Shown here: piece after piece, positions 1 through 6,210 of the stretch
Layout of the letters: every line of letters begins with the position of its first letter
How positions within the stretch are numbered: position 1 is the stretch's first letter
Assembly (NCBI GenBank): GCA_023662875.1
Contig: JAMPIG010000038.1
Location: 1 to 34,670 of the forward strand
DNA: 34,670 bases
Direction of reading: 5' to 3'
DNA from: Roseburia sp.
Lineage (GTDB): Bacteria; Bacillota; Clostridia; Lachnospirales; Lachnospiraceae
Made by a program: the position numbers and the translations under genes
Notes under the pieces: generated by a model
Told to the model about the DNA's origin: nothing
The model's input: only the letters and a program-made list of their open reading frames with translations
Database searches by the model: none

Positions 1-2
1 CA

Positions 3-158
3 GTTTCAAAATATAGACACATTCCTTTTATCCAGTTTTTATATGGAGCGGATAACCTTAGTTCTGATACATGGGAAATTAGGGATTTAATGTCTTATGG
101 TTTTACCAATGCAGAAAAGTATATGGTTCTTGCTTTTGAATGTGGGCTTGCTATGTAA
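3..158 (+). CDS. C-terminal end of an unrecognised protein (5' end outside window)
   Basis: An open frame runs from the window edge to a TAA at 156-158 and gives 51 residues, ending in the segment EKYMVLAFECGLAM. Codon use looks like normal coding sequence and nothing in the frame is low complexity. I do not recognise the family and no motif is visible in this piece. It is followed by about 100 bases of AT-rich spacer before the GH43 gene, so the two are probably not tightly coupled. Confidence 0.5.
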   Translation, partial: VSKYRHIPFIQFLYGADNLSSDTWEIRDLMSYGFTNAEKYMVLAFECGLAM

Positions 159-261
159 AAAGCATTATGGTATTCGCCATAAATTCCAATTTATAAAGCG
201 GTTGATATAGGAGTACTTTTTCGAAAAGGGAATAAATAAAAGTGCCGAAGGAGGGCGTCCC

Positions 262-2262
262 ATGAAATATTTTTGCAACCCCATCAACATCGACTACCGC
301 TACCAGTTCAACGCGGATCCGCGGAAGCCGAAGCTTCAGATCTGCCGGGAGGCGGCGGATCCGTCCATGATCTGCTTCCAGGGGAAGTATTACATCTTTG
401 CGTCCATGAATCTGAGCGTGTGGGTGTCGGAGGATATGGCTCACTGGGAGAGCTATCGCCTGCCGGAGAATTTGCCCTTATATGATTACGCGCCGGATGT
501 ACGGGTCGTGGGAGAGTATGTGTATTTCTGCGCCTCGAAGCGGGGAGAGGTATGCAACCGCTACCGGACGAAGGACATTGTGAACGGGCCTTATGAGGAG
601 ATCCCGGGAAATTTCGATTTCTGGGATCCGAATTTATTTCAGGATGAGGACGGAAGGATTTATTTTTACTGGGGCTGCTCCAATGTGACGCCGGTCTGGG
701 GAGTAGAGCTGGATCCGGAGACTATGCTGCCCTTGGGGGAGCGGGTGGTTCTGATTGAGGGGGATCCGTGGAGCAAGGGCTTTGAGCGGATTGGCGAGGA
801 TCACTGTAAGTATCCAAAGAGCGAGGCGGAGGTAGACGCGGCGCTGAAAGCGTTTCTTCGGGCGCAGAGCGCGAGCGCGGGGAAGCGGGACGATAAAGAA
901 CAGAGCTCTGGGGAAGAAGAACCCCCGGAACAGAGCTCTGGGGAAGAAGGCATCCAAGAATTGAGTACTAAGGGACAGGACGCCCAAAAGCAAGGTTTCC
1001 AGGAACGGGATTTCGAAGAGCAGGACTTCGGGAAGCAGGATCAGACTACGAAGGAACAGTCTTCCAAGGCGCAGATTCCGGAACAGATCCCGGCGGAGTA
1101 TATTCCCCTGATTCGCGGGATGCTCAGCGACGAACCGTACATTGAAGGACCGTGGATGGATAAATATCAGGGGAAGTATTACCTGCAGTATGCCTGCCCG
1201 GGGACGCAGTACAATATTTACGGAGACGGCGTTTATGTGGGAGATTCGCCGCTGGGGCCTTTTACGCTGGCGGAGAATAATCCCTATTCCTACAAGCCGG
1301 GCGGTTTCTTCCCGGGAGCGGGACACGGCTCTACCATGCGGGATCTGCAGGATAATCTCTGGCACACGGCCACCATGCGAATCAGCGTAAATCACGATTT
1401 CGAGCGGCGGGTGGGAATCTGGCCGGCGGGATTTGACGCGGACGGCGAGCTTTTCTGCAACCAGCGGTATGGGGACTGGCCGATGAAGGTGGAGGCGGAC
1501 AGGATGGATCCCTGGAAGAATCCGGAATGGTACTTATTGAGCTACGGGAAGCCGGCGACGGCGTCTTCCTTTACCGAAGGGAAGGGGCCGGAGCGGGCTG
1601 TGGACGAGAATGTGCAGACCTGGTGGCAGGCGGCGTCCGCCGGGAGCGGGGAATGGCTGGAGATTGATCTGCGGGGCGCGTATACCGTGAATGCAATTCA
1701 GATCAATTTTGCGGACGATGAGATCGACATACCGGTTCCTGGGAAGATTCGGGGAACGACTCAGGCCCGCTATATCGAGGAGAAGGATCATGCGACGTGC
1801 TGGAAGCTGGAGGGCTCGTCAGACGGAAAGAATTATTTTGTGATAGAGGACAAGTCCGCCGCGGAGACGGATCTGCCCCATGACCTGGTTGTGCGGGAGG
1901 AAGGGCTGCGGGTGCGCTTTCTGAGGCTTACGGTTTTTGAGGTTCCTTACGGACAGAGACCCTGCGTTTCCGGGCTGCGCGCGTTCGGCGTCGGGGAGGG
2001 AGAAAAGCCTCGGAAGCCGGAGTTTGAGGCGGTAAGGGAAAACGATCTGGATATGCGGGTGACGATCGCGGAGGACAATGCGACGGGCCACAATATTTTA
2101 TGGGGCAGCAGTCCCGAAAAGCTTTACCACAGCTATATGATTTTCGGGAACAGTCAGCGTGTGGGCGCGCTCGTAAAAGGGCGGGAGTATTATGTGCGCG
2201 TGGACGCCTTTAACGAAAACGGGATTACCGAAGGGGACACTGTGCGGCTTTCCGCCGTTTAA
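262..2262 (+). CDS. Glycoside hydrolase family 43-type protein with F5/8 C (discoidin-like) and C-terminal Ig/FnIII-like regions
   Basis: A 666-residue beta-xylosidase/arabinofuranosidase-like enzyme of the five-bladed propeller GH43 type. No signal peptide is visible, so it probably acts in the cytoplasm on imported oligosaccharides. Candidate catalytic residues fit the family: D33 in AADPSM as base, D122 in WDPNLF as pKa modulator, and E295 in YIEGPW as acid. Residues about 420-580 form an F5/8 type C carbohydrate-binding module (WWQA, GEWLEIDL, LEGSSDGKNY), and about 590-666 resemble a fibronectin-III tail. Residues about 203-278 are a Glu/Gln/Lys/Ser-rich insertion between propeller blades, with a duplicated EQSSGEE segment, which is unusual for the family. 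GGAGG lies 8 bases before the ATG. Substrate cannot be told from sequence. Confidence 0.88.
   Translation: MKYFCNPINIDYRYQFNADPRKPKLQICREAADPSMICFQGKYYIFASMNLSVWVSEDMAHWESYRLPENLPLYDYAPDVRVVGEYVYFCASKRGEVCNRYRTKDIVNGPYEEIPGNFDFWDPNLFQDEDGRIYFYWGCSNVTPVWGVELDPETMLPLGERVVLIEGDPWSKGFERIGEDHCKYPKSEAEVDAALKAFLRAQSASAGKRDDKEQSSGEEEPPEQSSGEEGIQELSTKGQDAQKQGFQERDFEEQDFGKQDQTTKEQSSKAQIPEQIPAEYIPLIRGMLSDEPYIEGPWMDKYQGKYYLQYACPGTQYNIYGDGVYVGDSPLGPFTLAENNPYSYKPGGFFPGAGHGSTMRDLQDNLWHTATMRISVNHDFERRVGIWPAGFDADGELFCNQRYGDWPMKVEADRMDPWKNPEWYLLSYGKPATASSFTEGKGPERAVDENVQTWWQAASAGSGEWLEIDLRGAYTVNAIQINFADDEIDIPVPGKIRGTTQARYIEEKDHATCWKLEGSSDGKNYFVIEDKSAAETDLPHDLVVREEGLRVRFLRLTVFEVPYGQRPCVSGLRAFGVGEGEKPRKPEFEAVRENDLDMRVTIAEDNATGHNILWGSSPEKLYHSYMIFGNSQRVGALVKGREYYVRVDAFNENGITEGDTVRLSAV
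901..950 (+). repeat. 30-bp-period tandem duplication inside the GH43 gene
   Basis: The 19-base segment CAGAGCTCTGGGGAAGAAG occurs at 901 and again at 931. The period is 30 bases (10 codons), so the frame is kept and the protein shows EQSSGEE twice. It lies in the charged low-complexity insertion of the hydrolase. Confidence 0.85.
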
Positions 2263-2360
2263 TACGGGCAGCCGGAAGAAAGACGAGGCGGCGCAGGGCG
2301 TTTTCAATGCCAGACCTGCGGGGCTGGCGTCAAAAGGCAAACATTGATTGGTATGCATAG

Positions 2361-2381
2361 GAGGGGTGTTTATACACCCTC
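2361..2381 (+). terminator. Short stem-loop between the GH43 gene and the next small gene
   Basis: GAGGG-G-TGT pairs with ACACCCTC across a four-base loop, with one bulged G. No T run follows, so it is a weak terminator candidate; it could equally be a stabilising or processing hairpin in a longer transcript. Confidence 0.35.
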
Positions 2382-2406
2382 TTATGAAGCACAAAGGGGT
2401 ATAAAG

Positions 2407-2637
2407 ATGAATCCGGGATCCATTATGAGGTTAATGAGCGCGAAGGCGCAGTTTGAGAGAAATCATCCAAAGTTTGTCGCATTTGCAAAAACGGTGCTTT
2501 CCAGGCCTATCGAGGAAGAGACGGTTCTGGAGGTAACGGTTACGCGCCCCGGGGAGACGCCGATCACCGCTAATATTAAAGTACAGCAGTCCGACCTGGA
2601 GCTGTTGGCGGAGCTGAGAGAGATGGGGCAGCAATAG
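2407..2637 (+). CDS. Small conserved hypothetical protein (76 residues)
   Basis: The ATG at 2407 begins MNPGSIMRLMSAK, placed after an AAAGGGG Shine-Dalgarno-like tract; a longer in-frame extension to 2344 lacks a good ribosome binding site and spans the stem-loop. The protein has a basic helical N-terminus (about residues 1-30) and an acidic beta-like C-terminal half with the segment EVTVTRPGETPITANIKV. I recognise this as a type of short protein common in clostridia but know of no established function. It sits 58 bases before a GNAT gene and may share its transcript. Confidence 0.7.
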   Translation: MNPGSIMRLMSAKAQFERNHPKFVAFAKTVLSRPIEEETVLEVTVTRPGETPITANIKVQQSDLELLAELREMGQQ

Positions 2638-2664
2638 AAGGTCGGCGGAGCTGAGAGAGATGGG
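2607..2664 (+). repeat. 21-bp direct repeat at the end of the small gene
   Basis: The segment starting GGCGGAGCTGAGAGAGATGG occurs at 2607-2627 (inside the gene, encoding AELREMG) and again at 2644-2664 in the spacer, a 37-base period. It looks like a partial tandem copy of the 3' end of the coding sequence placed just before the GNAT ribosome binding site. Confidence 0.8.
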
Positions 2665-2695
2665 ATAATCGTAGCTCTCTTTGGAGGATAAGATA

Positions 2696-3151
2696 ATGGG
2701 CGAGAGTCAAAGTCAGGACAGGCGGAAGGATTATAACAAGGCGGTAATCTACGAAAGCTTTCCCCAGGAGGCAAAAGAAATTCGCGAAGAGGTTTTTATA
2801 AGAGAGCAGGGTTTTCAAAAGGAGTACGATGAAATCGACCATGAGGCGGTGCATATCGTATTGTACGATGCGGAAATACCAGTCGCAACCTGTCGGATTT
2901 TCTGGAATGAGGACATGGGCGCTTATACGCTGGGAAGGCTTGCGGTAAGAAAGGAATACCGGGGTCAGAATATCGGTTCCCTTATGCTGAGGGAAGCGGA
3001 AAACCTTGTGCGTCGGAAAAATGGTAAAGAGCTTATTCTTCATGCGCAATGCCGCGCGGCGGATTTTTACAGGAAATCCGGGTTTGCGGAGTTTGGCGAA
3101 GTGGGGGACGAGGAGGGCTGCCCTCACGTCTGGATGCGGAAGGAAATTTAA
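2696..3151 (+). CDS. GNAT family N-acetyltransferase (ElaA/YjcF-like)
   Basis: A 151-residue acetyl-CoA-dependent acyltransferase. The ATG at 2696 is chosen because GGAGG lies 8 bases before it; a TTG at 2681 overlaps that site. The N-terminal segment EIREEVFIREQGFQKEYDEID is the signature of the ElaA/YjcF-like branch of GNAT proteins. Motif A is visible as LGRLAVRKEYRGQNIGSLML, where RGQNIG is the acetyl-CoA pyrophosphate-binding loop, and the C-terminal AADFYRKSGF is the usual motif B. The substrate is unknown; these proteins are soluble and often single-gene units. Confidence 0.88.
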   Translation: MGESQSQDRRKDYNKAVIYESFPQEAKEIREEVFIREQGFQKEYDEIDHEAVHIVLYDAEIPVATCRIFWNEDMGAYTLGRLAVRKEYRGQNIGSLMLREAENLVRRKNGKELILHAQCRAADFYRKSGFAEFGEVGDEEGCPHVWMRKEI

Positions 3152-3251
3152 GGAATTCCGCGGATCCGATAGATTTTGTGGGGACGGTTTTGTGCCGCCG
3201 CAGGCGGCGTGACGGGAAGTATGTTATGTAAAAGGGAAGGCATGGTTGTAA

Positions 3252-3932
3252 ATGCAATATACAGGGAAATACGAGTCGCCGCTCGGCGGTATTGTACTGG
3301 CGGCGGATGAAATCGGACTGACGGGGCTATGGTTTGAGGGACAGAAATACTTCGCACTTTCCCTTGACCCGGAAAACGAGGAGAGAGAGCTGCCTGTATT
3401 CGAGCAGGTCAGAGAGTGGCTTGACCTTTATTTCGGTGGTCGGGAGCCGGATTTTAAGCTGCCGCTTCATTTTACGGGAAGCGCATTCCAAAAGGCGGTG
3501 TGGGAAATTCTTTGTCAGATTCCCTATGGGCGGACGACTACTTACGGGGAGATTGCGAAGCAGCTGGCAGGGCGGCGGGTCGCCCCGGGAGGAGAATCCG
3601 CAGGGATGTCCGCTTGGCACCGCGAGCCAAAGGATGAGCGTATTCCGGCCTTGGGAGGAGAATCCGCAGGGATGTCCGCTTGGCACCGCGAGCCAAAGGA
3701 TGAGCGTATTCAGACCTCGGGAGGGGAAGTCATGGGGATGTCCGCCCAGGCGGTGGGCGGCGCGGTGGCGCGTAATAATATATCGATTATCGTGCCCTGC
3801 CACAGGGTAGTCGGCGGAAACGGGAGTCTTACCGGATACGCGGGGGGCATTGACAGGAAGATTGCCCTCCTGAAGCTGGAAGGGGGATACAGGGATACGT
3901 TTTTTATCCCGAAAAGGAGTACCGCGCCGTGA
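3252..3932 (+). CDS. ogt: Methylated-DNA-[protein]-cysteine S-methyltransferase with repeat insertion
   Basis: Repairs O6-alkylguanine by moving the alkyl group to its own cysteine. The active-site IVPCHRVVG is present (C183), as are the family segments FQKAVWEILCQIPYGRTTTYGEIA and GSLTGYAGG. The protein is 226 residues against roughly 155-175 for most members. The excess is an insertion at about residues 112-165, made of two near-identical 22-residue units (GGESAGMSAWHREPKDERI core) plus a third partial one. It falls inside the helix-turn-helix, between GEIAKQLAGRR and the recognition-helix segment AVGGAVARN. The frame is intact and the catalytic end looks normal, but whether DNA binding survives is uncertain. 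The ATG at 3252 follows a GGAAGG at 3235-3240. Confidence 0.9.
   Translation: MQYTGKYESPLGGIVLAADEIGLTGLWFEGQKYFALSLDPENEERELPVFEQVREWLDLYFGGREPDFKLPLHFTGSAFQKAVWEILCQIPYGRTTTYGEIAKQLAGRRVAPGGESAGMSAWHREPKDERIPALGGESAGMSAWHREPKDERIQTSGGEVMGMSAQAVGGAVARNNISIIVPCHRVVGGNGSLTGYAGGIDRKIALLKLEGGYRDTFFIPKRSTAP
3587..3746 (+). repeat. 66-bp tandem repeat (about 2.4 units) inside the ogt gene
   Basis: Units begin at 3587, 3653 and 3719. The first two are almost identical for about 59 bases; the third keeps GGGAGG and GGGGATGTCCGCC but diverges elsewhere. Each full unit contains a short stem (TTGGC/GCCAA). The period is 22 codons, so reading frame is preserved through all copies. Confidence 0.92.
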
Positions 3933-4011
3933 GGAGCAGGCGGTCGGCAGCCGTCAAAGTACCTGTTCCTGAAAGCCTGGAGTTTGTGCGTAAGTTTGTG
4001 CAAAACTACCT

Positions 4012-4040
4012 TTGACAAAATTCAGAAATCAGACTAAACT
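4012..4040 (+). promoter_or_regulatory. Sigma-A-type promoter ahead of the first MATE gene
   Basis: A consensus TTGACA at 4012-4017 is separated by exactly 17 bases from TAAACT at 4035-4040. The predicted start near 4047 leads directly into a hairpin with a T run, giving a leader of about 200 bases before the MATE gene. Confidence 0.7.
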
Positions 4041-4049
4041 AAAGAAAGT

Positions 4050-4096
4050 GCGTAGCCAAAGAGGCGTAAGTCCAGCTTCTTGGGCTACGCCTTTTT
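4050..4096 (+). terminator. Hairpin with T run immediately downstream of a promoter (possible attenuator)
   Basis: GCGTAGCC at 4050-4057 pairs perfectly with GGCTACGC at 4083-4090 and is followed by CTTTTT. Inside the loop, GGCGTA (about 4063) can instead pair with TACGCC (about 4086), so two exclusive stems compete. This could be a plain terminator for the alkyltransferase gene, but its place some 3 bases after the expected transcription start of the downstream promoter suggests an attenuator or a very short RNA. Confidence 0.6.
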
Positions 4097-4101
4097 GTAT
4101 G

Positions 4102-4173
4102 ATAGGAAAGTTTGTCTCAGCCGGGGAAGAATGCGAAGCATTCTTCTAAGCGTCGCGAAGAGACGCTTTTTTA
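4102..4173 (+). repeat. Dispersed double-hairpin repeat, copy 1
   Basis: Family layout: an AGGAAA(C/G)TT(C/T)GTC lead, then hairpin AGAATGC-GAA-GCATTCT, then AAGCGTC-loop-GACGCTT followed by T residues. The second hairpin with its T run is a good rho-independent terminator. Related copies are at 4178-4238, 8249-8320 and 24450-24520. Confidence 0.8.
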
Positions 4174-4177
4174 TCCA

Positions 4178-4238
4178 GTAGGAAACTTCGTCACGATCAG
4201 GGAAGAACGCAAAGCGTTCTTCTAAGCGATGTTTTATG
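4178..4238 (+). repeat. Dispersed double-hairpin repeat, copy 2 (truncated)
   Basis: Directly follows copy 1. The lead AGGAAACTTCGTCAC and the first hairpin (AGAACGC-AAA-GCGTTCT, with paired compensating changes relative to copy 1) are intact, but the second hairpin stops after AAGCG. It abuts the ribosome binding site of the MATE gene. The compensating base changes suggest the hairpin structure itself is maintained. Confidence 0.78.
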
Positions 4239-4253
4239 CAAGGAGGAATTTTT

Positions 4254-5654
4254 ATGGAACAGAAAACAAATAACTTTTTGGAGCAACAGCCCGTCGGGAC
4301 ATTAATGAAAAAATACGCGGTTCCCTGCGTGATTTCGCTGCTGGTGGCGGCGCTCTACAATATCGTAGACCAGCTTTTTATCGCCAACGCAAGCTATCTT
4401 GGCTCCTACGGCAATGCGGCGAATACGGTAGTCTTTCCCCTGACGGTGATCGCCCTGGCGATCGCGGTTATGATCGGGGACGGCTGCTGCGCCTTCGTCA
4501 GCATCTCCCTGGGAGCAGGCCGGAGGGATAACGCCCACAGGAGTATCGGCAGCGCCGTGCTGCTTTGCGTGATCAGCAGCGTGGTTCTCGCGGCGGTTTA
4601 TCTGATCTTTCAAAACCCCATTCTGACGGTTTTTGGCGGACGGGTCAACGAGGAAACCTTCCTTCAGGCGAAGGAATATTTTCTCTGGATCAGTCTGGGA
4701 ATCCCGTTCTATATGTTCGGGCAGGCTATGAACCCGATCATCCGCTCCGACGGGAGCCCGAAATTCGCCATGCTGTCTACCCTGGCGGGGGCTGCCGTCA
4801 ATATAGTCCTCGACCCGATTTTTATCTTTGTCTTTCGATGGGGCATGATGGGAGCGGCGGCAGCTACTGTGCTGGGACAGGTTCTGACGGCGGCGCTGGC
4901 GATATGGTATCTTTGCCATATGAAGGCGGTTAAGCTGGAGGCCGCAAGCTTCCGTATCCATGGGAGGCTGGCCGGGAAGTACCTGGCGCTGGGTATCACC
5001 AGCTTCCTCTCTCAGATTTCACTGGTGGCGTCGATGGCGGCCGTCAACAACATGATTCGGAAATACGGGGCTTTGGATTCGGTATTCGGGCAGGCTGAGT
5101 ATGCGCAGATTCCTATGGCGGTAGTCGGTATCGTCATGAAATTCTTCCAGATTGTCATCTCGATCGCCGTCGGGACGGCGGCGGGCTGCATCCCCGTCGT
5201 AGGCTATAATATCGGGGCGGGGAGAAAGGATCGGGTAAGGGAGCTTTTTACCCGTCTGCTGACGATGGAGGCTGTTGTGGGAGCCGTCGCCCTGCTGATT
5301 GTGGAGCTGCTTCCCCGTCAGCTGATCAACCTGTTCGGGGCGGCGAACGAGAGCGTCTACTATACGGAGTTTGCGATAAGAAGCTTCCGCATTTACCTCT
5401 GCATGGTGATTTTTGCTACCGTGAACAAGGGAACCTTTATCTTTCTGCAGTCCCTGGGGAAGGCTGCGGCGTCCACCGTTATTTCCATGATCCGGGAGGT
5501 TGTGTTCGGCGTGGGCTTCGCGCTGCTGCTGCCGCGGTTTTTCGGGCTGGACGGCGTGCTCTACTCCATGCCGGTGTCCGACCTTTTGACCTTCCTGATC
5601 GCGACGGTCGTTATCGTGAAGACATACCGGGAGCTGGGTGGACAATCCGCCTGA
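4254..5654 (+). CDS. MATE family efflux transporter
   Basis: A 466-residue, 12-helix membrane exporter of the multidrug and toxin extrusion family, expected to expel cationic or drug-like compounds using a sodium or proton gradient. The N-terminal LMKKYAVPCVISLLVAALYNIVDQLFIA and the internal-repeat counterpart (ITSFLSQISLVASMAAVNNMI) are typical of the clostridial MepA/DinF-like group. The PIIRSDGSPKFAM loop after helix 4 is a family hallmark. The start at 4254 is preferred over an in-frame ATG at 4236 because AAGGAGG (4240-4246) lies 7 bases before it. It has its own promoter at 4012. A second MATE gene follows after a 556-base spacer and may be an ancient paralogue. Confidence 0.93.
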   Translation: MEQKTNNFLEQQPVGTLMKKYAVPCVISLLVAALYNIVDQLFIANASYLGSYGNAANTVVFPLTVIALAIAVMIGDGCCAFVSISLGAGRRDNAHRSIGSAVLLCVISSVVLAAVYLIFQNPILTVFGGRVNEETFLQAKEYFLWISLGIPFYMFGQAMNPIIRSDGSPKFAMLSTLAGAAVNIVLDPIFIFVFRWGMMGAAAATVLGQVLTAALAIWYLCHMKAVKLEAASFRIHGRLAGKYLALGITSFLSQISLVASMAAVNNMIRKYGALDSVFGQAEYAQIPMAVVGIVMKFFQIVISIAVGTAAGCIPVVGYNIGAGRKDRVRELFTRLLTMEAVVGAVALLIVELLPRQLINLFGAANESVYYTEFAIRSFRIYLCMVIFATVNKGTFIFLQSLGKAAASTVISMIREVVFGVGFALLLPRFFGLDGVLYSMPVSDLLTFLIATVVIVKTYRELGGQSA

Positions 5655-5768
5655 GATATTTCACCGGGCGGCGTTGGCGTATCGACCTGTTTTGTCGGAC
5701 GGGGACGACAGCGCCGCTATAGCGAGCCGGACAGAACCGACATTCGGAGCGGGCAGCGCGGATATACC

Positions 5769-5858
5769 GTGCAATCTGCGCAGGCAAGGGCGAAGCAGAC
5801 ACTGAGTCTGTATTTCGCTGTATCCCCCGGTGCAATCTGCGCAGGCAAGGGCGAAGCA
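5769..5858 (+). repeat. 29-bp direct repeat, 61-base period
   Basis: GTGCAATCTGCGCAGGCAAG and the nine bases after it are identical at 5769-5797 and 5830-5858. The copies are non-coding and lie upstream of the second MATE promoter. Confidence 0.85.
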
Positions 5859-5914
5859 CCGCTCCGGTCAATTTCTCCAGTATGCTGCGAATGCAGTTTT
5901 GGTAAAAACAGCCT

Positions 5915-5943
5915 TTGCGGTTCGCGGGATATTTTGCTATACT
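5915..5943 (+). promoter_or_regulatory. Promoter ahead of the second MATE gene
   Basis: TTGCGG, 17 bases, TATACT, with TGC directly before the -10 giving an extended -10. Transcription would begin near 5950 and run through two T-tract hairpins before the coding start at 6211. Confidence 0.55.
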
Positions 5944-5980
5944 GATAATAAAGATTATAAAAGGAATACAGTCATTCAAC

Positions 5981-6045
5981 GACACATGTGGTGCATTGCA
6001 CGTAAATCTGATCACGGTACGGTAATGCTTTCATGTGTCTTTTTT
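5981..6045 (+). promoter_or_regulatory. Structured leader hairpin with T run
   Basis: GACACATG (5981-5988) pairs perfectly with CATGTGTC (6032-6039), followed by TTTTTT. The 43-base interior can form a smaller GTGC-ATT-GCAC stem. It fits a terminator with an aptamer-sized apical part, so a riboswitch or attenuator is possible. I cannot match it to any known riboswitch class. Confidence 0.45.
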
Positions 6046-6210
6046 GTCGAAAAAAGGCGTATGCGGGAAGCTGCGCTTTTTTAATGGTCGGACTCATAAC
6101 GGGAACGTATTGAGTTTTCTGATCGGTTCGGTAAAACCGTTTTTTCGAAGCTGCCTGCTGAGAGAATCCGGGAAGCGTTTTCGACTGTATGCAAAAAGGG
6201 AGGTATCTTT

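Larger units (their letters stand above)
5655..6210 (+). other. Spacer between the two MATE genes
   Basis: No convincing gene lies here; short open frames on either strand lack ribosome binding sites or family signal. It holds a 29-base direct repeat (5769-5797 and 5830-5858, core TGCAATCTGCGCAGGCAAGG), a promoter at 5915-5943, a hairpin ending in a T run at 5981-6045, and a weaker stem CGGTT/AACCG followed by TTTTTT at 6124-6146. The part after the promoter would be a 260-base leader of the second MATE gene. Confidence 0.6.

Noticed and set aside
634-1395. A 253-codon open frame on the minus strand inside the GH43 gene
   Set aside because: It is Arg/Leu-rich shadow translation opposite a well-supported enzyme gene, with no family signal.
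3587-3746. Possible CRISPR-like array at the 66-bp repeats
   Set aside because: Units are directly adjacent without spacers and are read as protein within an intact gene.
5950-6046. Assignment of the MATE leader to a guanidine or other named riboswitch class
   Set aside because: I could not find the conserved core of any class I know, so only a structured leader is claimed.
5611-6084. Open frames on both strands in the spacer between the MATE genes (minus 134 codons, plus 84 codons)
   Set aside because: Cys/Arg-rich, contain the direct repeat and the promoter, have no good ribosome binding sites and no recognisable motif.
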